32,995 bases of DNA from the NCBI GenBank assembly GCA_963820955.1, contig CAWGCA010000036.1:1-32995 (forward strand), read 5' to 3'. This stretch comes from CAWGCA01 sp963820955 (GTDB lineage Bacteria; Pseudomonadota; Gammaproteobacteria; Chromatiales; Chromatiaceae). Made by a program: the position numbers and the translations under genes. Position 1 is the first letter of the stretch. The number at the start of each line of letters is the position of its first letter. Positions 16,401 through 24,606 of the stretch are shown piece by piece. The notes beneath the pieces are model-generated. The model had not been told where the DNA came from and searched no databases. It saw nothing but the letters and a program-made list of their open reading frames with translations.

Positions 16401-16859
16401 ATGCCTAGTATCGCCAATGATCAGCAACTAAGAACCGCCTTGGATAATCTCACAACCCAGCAACAACGCTCCCTGGGTGCGCGTTTTGCCGGTAGTATTG
16501 GAAGCATCAGTGAAGATACCAGGCTGATGAAGGCGTTGGAAACGGCGATGAAACCTGACAGCTCAGAGCGAGAACTGGAGGATGCCCACAGAATTGCAAA
16601 ATCCATCGCCACAAAGACCTATACCGCCTGCGGACGGGACGCTGACTGGCTGGCCCAAGCGGAGCATTTTTTTGCTGCCTCCTGCGCTGCTGCACTGACC
16701 CCGGACAGCCTGGTAACGCCAGAGATGAATCTGGCCTGGAAGGCCGCGATCCAGGCACGAATGGCCAAAAACTGCCTAATGATCGAAAATGATGCAGGTG
16801 AGGTCGATAACGAGGCCCAGAAACAGTACCAGATTGCCGAGCAGTTCTCCGCCCCCTGA
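16401..16859 (+). CDS. Conserved hypothetical protein
   Basis: A 152-residue, mostly helical, soluble protein with ATG 16401 preceded by GGGAGA at good spacing. Sequence features are QQLRTALDNLTTQQQRSLGARF at the start, an Ala-rich middle with single Cys residues (TACGRDADW, AASCAAAL) and NCLMIENDAG near the end. No signal peptide, membrane segment or known catalytic motif is visible. I do not recognise a named family. It ends 94 bases before the BolA gene on the same strand and could be cotranscribed with it. Confidence 0.65.
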   Translation: MPSIANDQQLRTALDNLTTQQQRSLGARFAGSIGSISEDTRLMKALETAMKPDSSERELEDAHRIAKSIATKTYTACGRDADWLAQAEHFFAASCAAALTPDSLVTPEMNLAWKAAIQARMAKNCLMIENDAGEVDNEAQKQYQIAEQFSAP

Positions 16860-16953
16860 GAGGCGCCAGAAGCATCGTCCCGTCATAGCTCTATCCCACG
16901 CGGGAGAAGGGTTATTCGTGGTATTGGTGTATCTGGCGAGATATAATCCTGGC

Positions 16954-17271
16954 ATGGATAGGCGAGAAATAATCGACCAAAAGATCCGCGATGCGCTGAC
17001 GCCCATGCATCTGGAGGTAATAGACGAAAGCCATCAGCACAATGTGCCTGATGGATCACAGTCCCATTTCAAGCTGGTGGTGGTGAGCGATCAGTTCGAG
17101 GGAGTATCACTGATAAAACGCCATCGTCAAATCAATGTACTCTTAAAGCAGGAGTTTGAACTGGGGCTGCATGCCCTGGCGCTGCATACCATGACACCCG
17201 AAGAGTGGTATAGAAAGGGCGGAAAGATACTGGCCACGCCGGAGTGCCTGGGGGGCGCTAAACCAGCCTAG
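16954..17271 (+). CDS. BolA family protein
   Basis: A 105-residue BolA-fold protein. The signature is clear: ESHQHNVPDGSQSHFKLVV, then FEGVSLIKRHRQIN and LHALALHTMTPEEW. The conserved His residues used for iron-sulfur partner binding with monothiol glutaredoxins are present by family knowledge. Start ATG 16954 gives MDRREIIDQKIRDAL; the frame runs back to 16789 but without BolA similarity. No ribosome site is seen before it. A perfect TATAAT lies at 16942-16947, which would put transcription start at or next to the ATG. The position of the -35 box is unclear. Cytosolic; likely role in iron-sulfur or envelope stress physiology. Confidence 0.88.
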   Translation: MDRREIIDQKIRDALTPMHLEVIDESHQHNVPDGSQSHFKLVVVSDQFEGVSLIKRHRQINVLLKQEFELGLHALALHTMTPEEWYRKGGKILATPECLGGAKPA

Positions 17272-17372
17272 CCGGGCTATACTGTGTATTCAAACCGATT
17301 TACCGCGCATCTAACAACGCGGAAATCTTCATAAATTCAATAAATTAAAGATTGCAGTCGAAGGAGGCTGAG

Positions 17373-17738
17373 ATGACGGTTTGCTCCAAAATCAAAGGCT
17401 TTACACGGCACCACGAGCGGATCGCCGATCTGTCTTCCTTGCTAGCGGTGATCCTCTTTTTCGGTTCGATCTGGTTTGTCATCGAATATCAAGGTGTAAT
17501 CTTCAGCTGGATGAAGGCGAACATGGTAGTGCACGCCCCGGCGGTAGCCATTGCGGTCCTGGCTGTTGTATTCCTCGTGATCGTCCTACTGAGCATCGGC
17601 TCCTCCCGTTTCTCCAGTGAAGAGGATGGCTCCTGTTTCCGTACCTTTCGCGGACGCAGACACGGTGGAGCCTCATTGGGGACCATCTTCCACAACTGGG
17701 TTGACCATATGGAGCACGTCAACAAGAAGCACCGCTAG
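17373..17738 (+). CDS. Small two-helix membrane protein
   Basis: A 121-residue protein with ATG 17373 preceded by GGAGG at six bases, a strong start. Two membrane helices are visible, about residues 20-45 (LSSLLAVILFFGSIWFVI) and 52-75 (AVAIAVLAVVFLVIVLL), followed by a charged His-rich cytoplasmic tail ending NKKHR. Similar layouts are seen in many uncharacterised proteins. I do not recognise a family. It is convergent with the AAA+ activator 141 bp away; no clear terminator lies between. Confidence 0.65.
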   Translation: MTVCSKIKGFTRHHERIADLSSLLAVILFFGSIWFVIEYQGVIFSWMKANMVVHAPAVAIAVLAVVFLVIVLLSIGSSRFSSEEDGSCFRTFRGRRHGGASLGTIFHNWVDHMEHVNKKHR

Positions 17739-17879
17739 ACAGAGCGCTTCTCGAATATCTCGTCTAACGGTTACTTTTAGGCTGAGTAGCCAGTGTAGAC
17801 GCCGGCCAGCCTTCGCAGAGGCACAGAACGCGAACCCGCTGACCGCCCGTACTCTCCCGAGTATCAATTGTTCAACCGG

Positions 17880-18812
17880 TCAGGTGTCGATGGCGTGCTT
17901 CTGAATCCGGTAGAGCAGTGTGTCGCGGGTAATGCGAAGCAAGCGGGCGGCCTTACTACGGTTGCCGCCAGTCAAACCCAACGCCTGGCGGATCATATCC
18001 TGCTCGAGCGCGACAAGATCTAGGCCCTCGGCTGGCAGAACAAAGCAGCGATCCAGATCCGGCATCTGCTCTGAACCTCGCCGAATTTCGATCGGAAGAT
18101 TCTCCGGCTGAACGATTTTGCCAGCCATCAGAATAACCATGCGCTCACAGAAGTTGCGCAGTTCTCGCACATTTCCGGGCCAATGATAGGTTTTCAGCAG
18201 GTTACGGGAGGTAACCGAATAACGTGGTGCTTTACGGCCATGCAAATGGGCCAGCTCCGCACTAAACTGCTTCAGCAACAACACGATATCGCCGCCACGC
18301 TCTCGCAGCGCAGGAACCTCCACTGGCACGACATAAAGCCGGTAGAAAAGGTCCGTACGCATTCGACCACTATCCGCCAACGCCTGAAGGTCGACGCTGG
18401 ACGAGGCAATCACTCTGGCATTGATGCAGCCAGGGTGGCCCATTTCCCGCGATTCCAGAAAATTGAGCAGCCGGGCCTGAGCTTCCAATGAAAGCTCTCC
18501 CACTTCATCCAGAAACAGCGTGCCTCCCTCATCAGCTCTCCCTGCCTCGGGTAAATCCAACTCTTCAGCGGCACAAACAGACAATTCAGCTTCCAACTGC
18601 TCCTCTGTGATTCCGGCGCAATTGACGACCAGAAAGGGCTTTTCCCGTCGACGACTCGATGCATGTATCTCCCGGGCCAGCATTTCCTTTCCAGCACCCC
18701 GCTCACCCAAGACCAGCACGCTGGCGTCCGTACCCGCAACCATCCGAGCCGTATGAATGGCCCGGAGAAATTCCGCTGAGGATCCCAGTAATTTTGTTGT
18801 TTTATCGTTCAT
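17880..18812 (-). CDS. AAA+ sigma-54-type regulator without receiver domain and without GAFTGA
   Basis: A 310-residue protein with the bacterial enhancer-binding AAA+ core and a Fis-type helix-turn-helix at the end (LTGGNRSKAARLL, about 280-292). Walker A is GERGAGKE (36-43), Walker B TLFLDE (98-103), and LRERGGDI and WPGNVRELRN follow. The GAFTGA loop between VNCAGI and the Walker B, needed to contact sigma-54, is absent: the sequence there is short and reads AELSVCAAEELDLPEAG. So it may act on sigma-70 promoters, as TyrR does, or be inactive as an activator. There is no sensory domain at the N-terminus. It starts 11 bases after the TauE-like gene; the GAGG ribosome site spans that gene's stop, so the two are coupled. 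Confidence 0.82.
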   Translation of the reverse strand: MNDKTTKLLGSSAEFLRAIHTARMVAGTDASVLVLGERGAGKEMLAREIHASSRRREKPFLVVNCAGITEEQLEAELSVCAAEELDLPEAGRADEGGTLFLDEVGELSLEAQARLLNFLESREMGHPGCINARVIASSSVDLQALADSGRMRTDLFYRLYVVPVEVPALRERGGDIVLLLKQFSAELAHLHGRKAPRYSVTSRNLLKTYHWPGNVRELRNFCERMVILMAGKIVQPENLPIEIRRGSEQMPDLDRCFVLPAEGLDLVALEQDMIRQALGLTGGNRSKAARLLRITRDTLLYRIQKHAIDT

Positions 18813-18823
18813 ACTATCACGCC

Positions 18824-19552
18824 TCAGTTTTGTTCACCTGCTACGGTTCCCGATTTTGCGTCAATATCCAACAATTCCGGAAACCATAGTGTCAAAACAC
18901 CCAAAATTATAATAATAACCCCAACTGAGACTTTTAGGTAGGGTAAACGGGCCAAATGGTACAATTTTCCCGCCAAGAGTCCGGCGGCGAGCACCGCAGG
19001 CAGGGTACCAACGCCGAAAGCCGTCATATAGAGCGCTCCACTGGCGGGCCCCACCCGAGAGGCCGTCGATATCAGCATGGTATAAACCAAACCACAGGGC
19101 AACCAGCCCCAGATCATGCCGTAAACGAGGGCCCAGGGCAGGTTCTTTACCGGTAGTAAGCGGCGCCCCAGTGGCTCCAGTCGACGCCAGAGAGGCGCAC
19201 CTATACGTTCAACCCGGGCCAGTCTGGGCAGCCAGCCGGCAATATGCAATCCGATCAGCACTACTATAAGGGCGGCTCCCCATTGCAACCACCGATGTCC
19301 CTGGCCAGGGCCCAACAGTTGCAGAAGCCTCCCCCCAACCGAGCCCATCAGGCCACCTGCCAGCGCATAACTCAATATGCGTCCACTGTTGTAGGCCAGC
19401 AAAAACGCCAGGAAACTGGAAGTCTTTTGCCGTGCCCCTGACGGCAATCCATAACTCAGGGCCCCCATGATCCCACCGCACATACCCACGCAATGCAGCG
19501 CACTGAAAAGTCCCACAGTAAAGGCCAGCGGCAATGATAGATCGACACTCAC
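18824..19552 (-). CDS. TauE/SafE- or DsbD_2-type integral membrane protein
   Basis: A 242-residue polytopic protein with about six hydrophobic segments. Landmarks are SALHCVGMCGG (19-29), with a paired-cysteine motif, and WLPCGLVYTML in the second half, the internal-repeat pattern of the DsbD_2 fold. Annotators usually call these sulfite exporter TauE/SafE proteins; relatives near cytochrome oxidase genes act in metal or thiol transfer. Substrate here is unknown. The start is a GTG at 19552 with AGG close upstream. It precedes the AAA+ activator in the same unit. Inner membrane. Confidence 0.78.
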   Translation of the reverse strand: MSVDLSLPLAFTVGLFSALHCVGMCGGIMGALSYGLPSGARQKTSSFLAFLLAYNSGRILSYALAGGLMGSVGGRLLQLLGPGQGHRWLQWGAALIVVLIGLHIAGWLPRLARVERIGAPLWRRLEPLGRRLLPVKNLPWALVYGMIWGWLPCGLVYTMLISTASRVGPASGALYMTAFGVGTLPAVLAAGLLAGKLYHLARLPYLKVSVGVIIIILGVLTLWFPELLDIDAKSGTVAGEQN

Positions 19553-19914
19553 ACCTGATTAATCTCTCGAGCGCGCAGCATGGAACACCAGCGCCAACTT
19601 TTGATCCAAAACTTCGAAATCATCCATTATGGTTCGTGCGCAGCGGCACCAATGTGAAACTATATTCAGAATTTCTTTCCTTATCTCACTGTTAGGACAA
19701 ATTTTTTCCAGCTGCTTGGGTCAAGATACAGGGCGGCTTCGTTTCAACCATTACAGATGGACTGCCTATTTGGCGGCAGTCGCAGCAGTACCATAAGCCA
19801 GCAGACTCCTTGTCGGGCGGCTTAGTGGTATGCTGCTGTCACCTAGGATATCGTTTTTTGTGGTTGGAATTATGCTCGCTTATAACCTGACTGAATAGCC
19901 AACAGGAAAAAAAT
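19553..19914. other. 362-bp divergent intergenic region
   Basis: Separates the TauE-like gene from the HugZ-like gene. No coding sequence is seen. The right part holds the promoter annotated at 19858-19886. Confidence 0.6.
19858..19886 (+). promoter_or_regulatory. Probable sigma-70 promoter for the HugZ-like gene
   Basis: TTGTGG (19858-19863) and TATAAC (19881-19886) are separated by 17 bp, a near-consensus layout, and lie 28 bases before the ATG at 19915. Confidence 0.5.
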
Positions 19915-20634
19915 ATGGCGCATAGCAATGATTCGGAGATCATTCAGACTGCCCGGCAACTGTTATCCGGCCGGTGCCAGGGGGTTCTCGCCACCCATTC
20001 CGTCGAATATCCAGGGTATCCCTTTGGCTCGGCACTTCCCTACAGCCTGGGAAGAAACGGCTGGCCCCTCATCCTCGTCAGCCACCTGGCCCGGCACACC
20101 CAAAACCTGAATGCCGTTCCTGCGTGCAGTCTCACAATCACCGCCGCCGATAACGACGATATCCAAGAAACGGCTCGACTCACCAGCCTGGCGGTGGCTG
20201 AACCCATAAAAGAGATGGATAAGGGACAACTTGAACGCCATTTTCGCTATTTTCCGGAGAGCAGAGAGTACTATGAGCATCTCAGTTTCCGTTTCTACCT
20301 GCTGCTCCCCCAATGCTTTTACTATATCGCGGGTTTTGGCGCAGCGCGCTGGATCGGCGTGGACAGAATGCAGGCGGTCAATCCCTTCTCCTATGCCGAG
20401 GAAGAAAAGGCGCTGCAACAAGTCAATCAGTATCTTTCACGCAATATAGAGTTTATCTCAACCATAGCGGCAAAAGAAAACAGGATCTCTAAGAGTTCGC
20501 CGCTGCTGGCGGTAGGCCTCGATCCCAATGGATTGGATCTCAGACAGCGGAAGCGCCTGATTCGATTGCCTTTCTCAACTCCTATTTCTTCCGTAGCAGA
20601 GGGCCTCCAGAAAATTACACAATCAGCAAATTAA
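19915..20634 (+). CDS. HugZ/HutZ-like pyridoxamine-5'-phosphate-oxidase-fold protein
   Basis: A 239-residue protein with the split-barrel FMN-binding-like fold. Family blocks are GVLATHS, YPFGSALPY, LVSHLARHTQNL and, toward the end, FYYIAGFGAARWI. Related HugZ/HutZ proteins bind or degrade haem and many are annotated only as PPOX-family. The C-terminal half includes a DUF2470-like region (LLAVGLDPNGLDLR). AGGA lies before ATG 19915. It is followed after 95 bases by the TusE-like gene, which has its own -10-like TATAAT at 20674-20679, so cotranscription is optional. Whether it binds haem cannot be judged from the visible motifs. Confidence 0.8.
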   Translation: MAHSNDSEIIQTARQLLSGRCQGVLATHSVEYPGYPFGSALPYSLGRNGWPLILVSHLARHTQNLNAVPACSLTITAADNDDIQETARLTSLAVAEPIKEMDKGQLERHFRYFPESREYYEHLSFRFYLLLPQCFYYIAGFGAARWIGVDRMQAVNPFSYAEEEKALQQVNQYLSRNIEFISTIAAKENRISKSSPLLAVGLDPNGLDLRQRKRLIRLPFSTPISSVAEGLQKITQSAN

Positions 20635-20729
20635 CCATAGTATACTTGTGGTAGATATTTTTATCCCTAAAGATATAATGGTTGAAGATTAACCAACTAA
20701 ATTACTTGGTTTTATACAAAGGACGAAAC

Positions 20730-21029
20730 ATGAGCGTTGAACTACCCCCCCGTGACGGTGATGGATACCTCACAGACATGAGTGCCTGGACCCCCGAGAT
20801 TGCCCACGCCATGGCGGACGCGGACAGCTTTGAGCTGGACGAGACCAAATGGGAACAGATACTGAAAGCCCGGGAATACTATGAAGAACATGCGACCGTG
20901 CCCCCGATTCGGAAATTCTCCAAATATATCGGTGCGGACAAAAAAGCGATGTTCGAGCTTTGGCTGACCGGCCCCATGAAGCCGATTACCAAATATGGCG
21001 GCCTGCCTAAACCAACCGGTTGTGTGTAA
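20730..21029 (+). CDS. Short TusE/DsrC-family sulfur carrier with a single C-terminal Cys
   Basis: A 99-residue protein ending GLPKPTGCV, the DsrC/TusE arm with the penultimate reactive cysteine (Cys98). In true DsrC a second Cys lies 11 residues before; here that position is Thr (ITKYGG), the TusE-like state, so it should carry persulfide and not form the DsrC trisulfide loop. The N-terminus DGDGYLTDMSAWT is typical. The segment normally between PxIR and the arm is shorter than in E. coli TusE. ATG 20730 is preceded by AAAGGA; the frame begins at 20682 without similarity. The stop is followed by a strong terminator at 21056-21094 and then directly by the Ycf46-like gene. Cytosolic sulfur transfer is inferred from family. 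Confidence 0.85.
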   Translation: MSVELPPRDGDGYLTDMSAWTPEIAHAMADADSFELDETKWEQILKAREYYEEHATVPPIRKFSKYIGADKKAMFELWLTGPMKPITKYGGLPKPTGCV

Positions 21030-21055
21030 AGTTTCAACCGTCGAGCTAGACTGAT

Positions 21056-21094
21056 AAAGTCCGGGTAGTTTCGTAAACTGCCCGGACTTTTTTT
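21056..21094 (+). terminator. Strong Rho-independent terminator that abuts the next start codon
   Basis: A 16-bp stem pairs 21056-21071 with 21075-21090, containing a single G-T wobble and a CGT loop. A run of seven T (21088-21094) ends exactly at the ATG of the Ycf46-like gene (21095). It closes the TusE-like transcript and leaves no space for a ribosome site on the next gene. Confidence 0.9.
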
Positions 21095-22564
21095 ATGAAA
21101 GAGCTACACGATCTCGAACTGGTGCTGACCTCCCGTACCCCAATCGTGGTGATCGAATCCCTGGAGGAGGTCAGAATCGTCCAGCTCTTTACCCGACTCG
21201 GATTGCGTCTCGGCCAAACGATGTTTCGATGGTCTGTGACCGAGGGTCTGAAACGCCTGGAAGCCGATTTTGGATCCCAGAAACTAACCGCCGAGCCGGA
21301 AGAGGTATTGAAACACATAAAAGCGGTGTCCCAGGCGGGCTATTATCTGCTGTTGGATTTCCACCCGTATCTGTCCGATCCTCTGCATATTCGACTCCTA
21401 AAAGAGATTGCCCAAGACTATGAAAAAATCAACAAGACACTGATTTTATTGAGCTATTCTCTACAGATTCCTGGGGAATTGCGACACCTGACAGCACGTT
21501 TTGAGCTGAAACTGCCGGATCAGGCTGTAATAAAGGGACTGATCAGAGAAGAGGCAGAGCGCTGGCGTTCCCGTACCAAAAGAACGGTAAAAGTGGACCC
21601 GGCGGCAGTAGAACAGCTAGCGAGCAATCTCCGGGGCGTAACCAGCACCGATGCCCGGCGACTCATTCGGAGCGCTATCGAGAATGACGGCGTCATAAGT
21701 CTTCACGATATTCCGGGTGTGATGAAAGCCAAATACGAACTGATTAATCAGGATGGGGTAATCTCTTTTGAATACGATACCGCTCGATTCTCCGATGTAG
21801 CGGGTCTCAACAACCTTAAGCGGTGGCTCGATCAGCGCCGCAAGGCGTTCGAAGGAAAGGCCGGAGCACTCGACCGCCCCAAGGGCATCATGCTGCTGGG
21901 GGTTCAGGGTGGAGGCAAGAGCCTTGCCGCAAAATCCGTAGCCGGCAGCTACGGACTCCCCCTGCTGCGACTCGACTTCGGCGCGCTGTACAACAAATAC
22001 TACGGAGAAACGGAAAAGAATCTGCGGCAAGCGCTGGAGATTGCGGAGACCATGGCGCCCTGTGTGCTCTGGATGGATGAAATCGAGAAGGGTATTACCC
22101 ACAGCGGCTCAGACGAAGGGCTGTCACAACGGGTGCTTGGCACCCTACTTACCTGGATGGCTGAACGGAAATCCAACATCTTCGTGGTCGCCACCTCCAA
22201 CGACATAGAGAAACTGCCTCCCGAACTGGTGCGAAAGGGACGCCTGGACGAAATATTCTTCGTTGATCTGCCGGGAGCGGAGAGCCGACGGGAAATCTTT
22301 GAAATCCATCTGCGTCGACGCAACCAGGCACCCAGCGGCTTCGACCTGGACACCCTGACGACGATCAGCGAAGGCTTCACGGGTGCCGAGATCGAACAGG
22401 CGATCGTATCCTCACTCTATGCAGCACACGCCCAGGACAGTACCCTTGACACCCAGCACCTGCTGGCGGAGTTGGAGCAAACCAGCCCACTGTCCGTGGT
22501 TATGGCGGAAAAAGTAGCTTACCTGCGTCAGTGGGCAGAAAATCGAACGGTTCCGGCTGGCTGA
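21095..22564 (+). CDS. Ycf46-like AAA+ ATPase
   Basis: A 489-residue protein. An N-terminal regulatory part (about 1-225) begins with HDLELVLTSRTPIVVIES, as in Ycf46 proteins. The AAA+ domain follows: Walker A GVQGGGKS (269-276), Walker B VLWMDEIE (324-331), sensor region FVVATSNDIEKLP and RKGRLDEIFFVDLP. Ycf46 homologues occur in cyanobacteria and plastids; their clients are unknown. The ATG at 21095 is the first possible start, since no start codon occurs between it and the in-frame stop at 21074-21076, and the family N-terminus matches. Yet the preceding bases are a terminator T-run, with no ribosome site. Expression presumably needs terminator read-through or leaderless initiation. It is followed after 50 bases by the EgtB-like gene. 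Confidence 0.86.
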   Translation: MKELHDLELVLTSRTPIVVIESLEEVRIVQLFTRLGLRLGQTMFRWSVTEGLKRLEADFGSQKLTAEPEEVLKHIKAVSQAGYYLLLDFHPYLSDPLHIRLLKEIAQDYEKINKTLILLSYSLQIPGELRHLTARFELKLPDQAVIKGLIREEAERWRSRTKRTVKVDPAAVEQLASNLRGVTSTDARRLIRSAIENDGVISLHDIPGVMKAKYELINQDGVISFEYDTARFSDVAGLNNLKRWLDQRRKAFEGKAGALDRPKGIMLLGVQGGGKSLAAKSVAGSYGLPLLRLDFGALYNKYYGETEKNLRQALEIAETMAPCVLWMDEIEKGITHSGSDEGLSQRVLGTLLTWMAERKSNIFVVATSNDIEKLPPELVRKGRLDEIFFVDLPGAESRREIFEIHLRRRNQAPSGFDLDTLTTISEGFTGAEIEQAIVSSLYAAHAQDSTLDTQHLLAELEQTSPLSVVMAEKVAYLRQWAENRTVPAG

Positions 22565-22614
22565 TCTATCTCGAAGATTGTTGCCGCCGCAGAAGCAGCA
22601 TACCGGAGAAAAAA

Positions 22615-23796
22615 ATGAACTCACAACACCTGCTGGGACAGTTGAGCGATCTGCACCAGATGATGGTCGAGTTGGTGGAATCCATCCCAGAGCAGGAGGC
22701 CTATCACAACTACCACCCTGATCTTGCCCCTCTGGCATGGTATCTGGGACGAAGCACCTACCTGGAGACCTATTGGCTGCGCGAAATAGTCCAAGGTGAC
22801 GACAGCATGACTGCCAGAGTCCGGCATATCTTTGTTTCTGGGCCACCAGTTACTCCAGAACAGACAACGGGGATTCCACCAAAAGAGCATCTGCTCAATT
22901 GGGCCATGGAATTGCAGGACGAAAACATCCGGCGACTGGCCAACCCTGGACTGCTGCCGCAGCATCCCCTAAGAAACGAACAACGATTGGAACTGTTGAT
23001 TACTCAGGAACATGCCCTCCTGTATGAACAGATGCTGATGGTCCTGACCCAACGGCAGATACAGCGGACACAGGGATATCGGGTACAGAAACCGTTACAG
23101 GCATCACCGCCATCTGTTGATTTGATCGATATGCAGCAGGGCCATTACCGGGTTGGCGCCAGGCACGACCCAGCCGCCTGCGACAACGAATACCCTCCTC
23201 AGATTGTGAATCTGAGCAGTTTCCGCATCGATCGCTATCTGACCTCCAATGCCTCTTACCTCGCCTTTCTGCAATCAGAAGGCTACCAGAACAGAGACTT
23301 GTGGGATCAGACCGGCTGGACATGGCGGCAGCAATGCCTCCCACACCCGGATCACTGGCGCCAGGACGAAGCCGGAAACTGGTTCGCCATCGGGCTAAAT
23401 GGCCCCTTCGATCTGCTGGCTGAAGAACCGGTTACCGGAATCAACAAGTACGAGGCAACGGCCTACGCTCGCTGGGTATCCGGTCTGGGCGGCGCACTGA
23501 CCGGGGCAGTACCGCAACATGAATATCAGTGGGAGGTTGCAGTGCGCACCCGTGCTATCACCGGCCATGGCCGGGCCTTGGAGTGGTGCTCCAACCGGTT
23601 CCACCCCTACGACGGCTACCAGCCCTTCGAGTGGCCGGAGGGGCAAACCAGGGAGTTCGATGACCGCCATCAAAGCCTGCGCGGGGCCAGTATCCACACA
23701 CCGCGTCCCCTAAGACGGTCTACCTTTCGCCGACGGGCCCTGCCGGAGAGCCGGTATTTATTTGCTGGTTTACGGCTGGTCTTCCCACCGAATTGA
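22615..23796 (+). CDS. EgtB-like DinB_2/SUMF1 (FGE-sulfatase) domain protein, metal site degenerate
   Basis: A 393-residue protein with the two-domain plan of ergothioneine synthase EgtB: an N-terminal DinB_2 bundle (about 1-160) and a C-terminal formylglycine-generating-type domain (about 175-393; NLSSFRIDRYLTSNASYLAFL, then GLRLVF at the end). In EgtB three His bind iron, in LAHIG and HxxxH segments. Here the aligned parts read AWYLGRSTY (His to Arg) and EHALLYEQM (first His kept, second replaced by Tyr). So oxygenase chemistry is doubtful and a structural or binding role is likelier. ATG 22615 has GGAG six bases upstream; the upstream frame to 22531 overlaps the Ycf46 gene. Same strand and 50 bases after Ycf46, so cotranscription is expected. 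Selenoneine synthase-like relatives are an alternative, equally dependent on the missing ligands. Confidence 0.78.
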   Translation: MNSQHLLGQLSDLHQMMVELVESIPEQEAYHNYHPDLAPLAWYLGRSTYLETYWLREIVQGDDSMTARVRHIFVSGPPVTPEQTTGIPPKEHLLNWAMELQDENIRRLANPGLLPQHPLRNEQRLELLITQEHALLYEQMLMVLTQRQIQRTQGYRVQKPLQASPPSVDLIDMQQGHYRVGARHDPAACDNEYPPQIVNLSSFRIDRYLTSNASYLAFLQSEGYQNRDLWDQTGWTWRQQCLPHPDHWRQDEAGNWFAIGLNGPFDLLAEEPVTGINKYEATAYARWVSGLGGALTGAVPQHEYQWEVAVRTRAITGHGRALEWCSNRFHPYDGYQPFEWPEGQTREFDDRHQSLRGASIHTPRPLRRSTFRRRALPESRYLFAGLRLVFPPN

Positions 23797-23910
23797 GCGA
23801 GCGTGGCCCCCTCCCTGCACAGGGTCTAATTTCCTGCTCGGAGGGCGCGGCCAGTAGAAAAAATCAAGTCACAGCCAGTGCGAGGCAACAGGCACGCCAG
23901 TCCAATATCC

Positions 23911-24606
23911 TTATTTTTCAGCTACAGAACCACCTTCGACCGAGATAAGCTCAATCTCGAAGATCAGCGTTTCATTCGGACCGATTACGGCACCGGCACC
24001 CGCGGGGCCATAACCCATTTTGGACGGGATAAACACCTGCCATTTGGCCCCCGGCTTCATTTGGGAAAGTGCCTCGCGGAATCCGGGAATCACACCATCC
24101 AATTTGAAACTTGCGGGTTCCCCCCGGCTGTATGAACTGTCAAATTCCTTGCCGTTTATCAGGGTGCCTCGATAATTAACGGTGACCTTGGAATCATTTT
24201 TCGGCGACTCACCCTCACCCGCTGCTAATTCGATATATTGCAGACCAGAAGGTAAAACGACTACCCCCTCCTTCTTTTTATTCTCCTCCAGGAACTTATT
24301 TTCCGCCTCCTGTGCAGCCTGCGCCTGTTCCTTTTTAGCCTGGATCAATGCATCCCGACCGGTCTGCATGGCTTCGCTCATCTGCTGCGGGTTAAGCTGT
24401 AATGCATTACCCTGTATCACGTCATCGATGGCAGCAGCAAACGCGACACCATCGACCTGCACGCCCTCGGTCTTCAATTGCTGGCCGAAACGCACTCCCA
24501 AGGTATAACTGAAACGTTTGTCAGCCGTGTCCAGTTCGACCGCCTGCGGGGCACTAGAAATAAAAATCAACAACGCCGAGAGCAAAGCTTTTCGCGAAAG
24601 GTGCAT
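23911..24606 (-). CDS. Periplasmic FKBP-type peptidyl-prolyl isomerase (FkpA/Mip-like)
   Basis: A 231-residue isomerase. A signal peptide is visible (MHLSRKALLSALLIFIS, cleavage near SAPQA). A helical dimerisation region follows (about 25-115: SYTLGVRFGQQL through AQAAQEAENKFLEENKKK) and then the FKBP domain (about 120-226) with VNYRGTLINGKEFDSSY, PGFREAL, PSKMGYGP and LIFEIELI. These hold the usual active-site aromatic and Asp residues. It should catalyse proline isomerisation and act as a chaperone in the periplasm. AGAGG lies six bases before ATG 24606. A second, cytosolic FKBP is encoded at 25915-26259. Convergent with the EgtB-like gene, 114 bp apart. Confidence 0.9.
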   Translation of the reverse strand: MHLSRKALLSALLIFISSAPQAVELDTADKRFSYTLGVRFGQQLKTEGVQVDGVAFAAAIDDVIQGNALQLNPQQMSEAMQTGRDALIQAKKEQAQAAQEAENKFLEENKKKEGVVVLPSGLQYIELAAGEGESPKNDSKVTVNYRGTLINGKEFDSSYSRGEPASFKLDGVIPGFREALSQMKPGAKWQVFIPSKMGYGPAGAGAVIGPNETLIFEIELISVEGGSVAEK

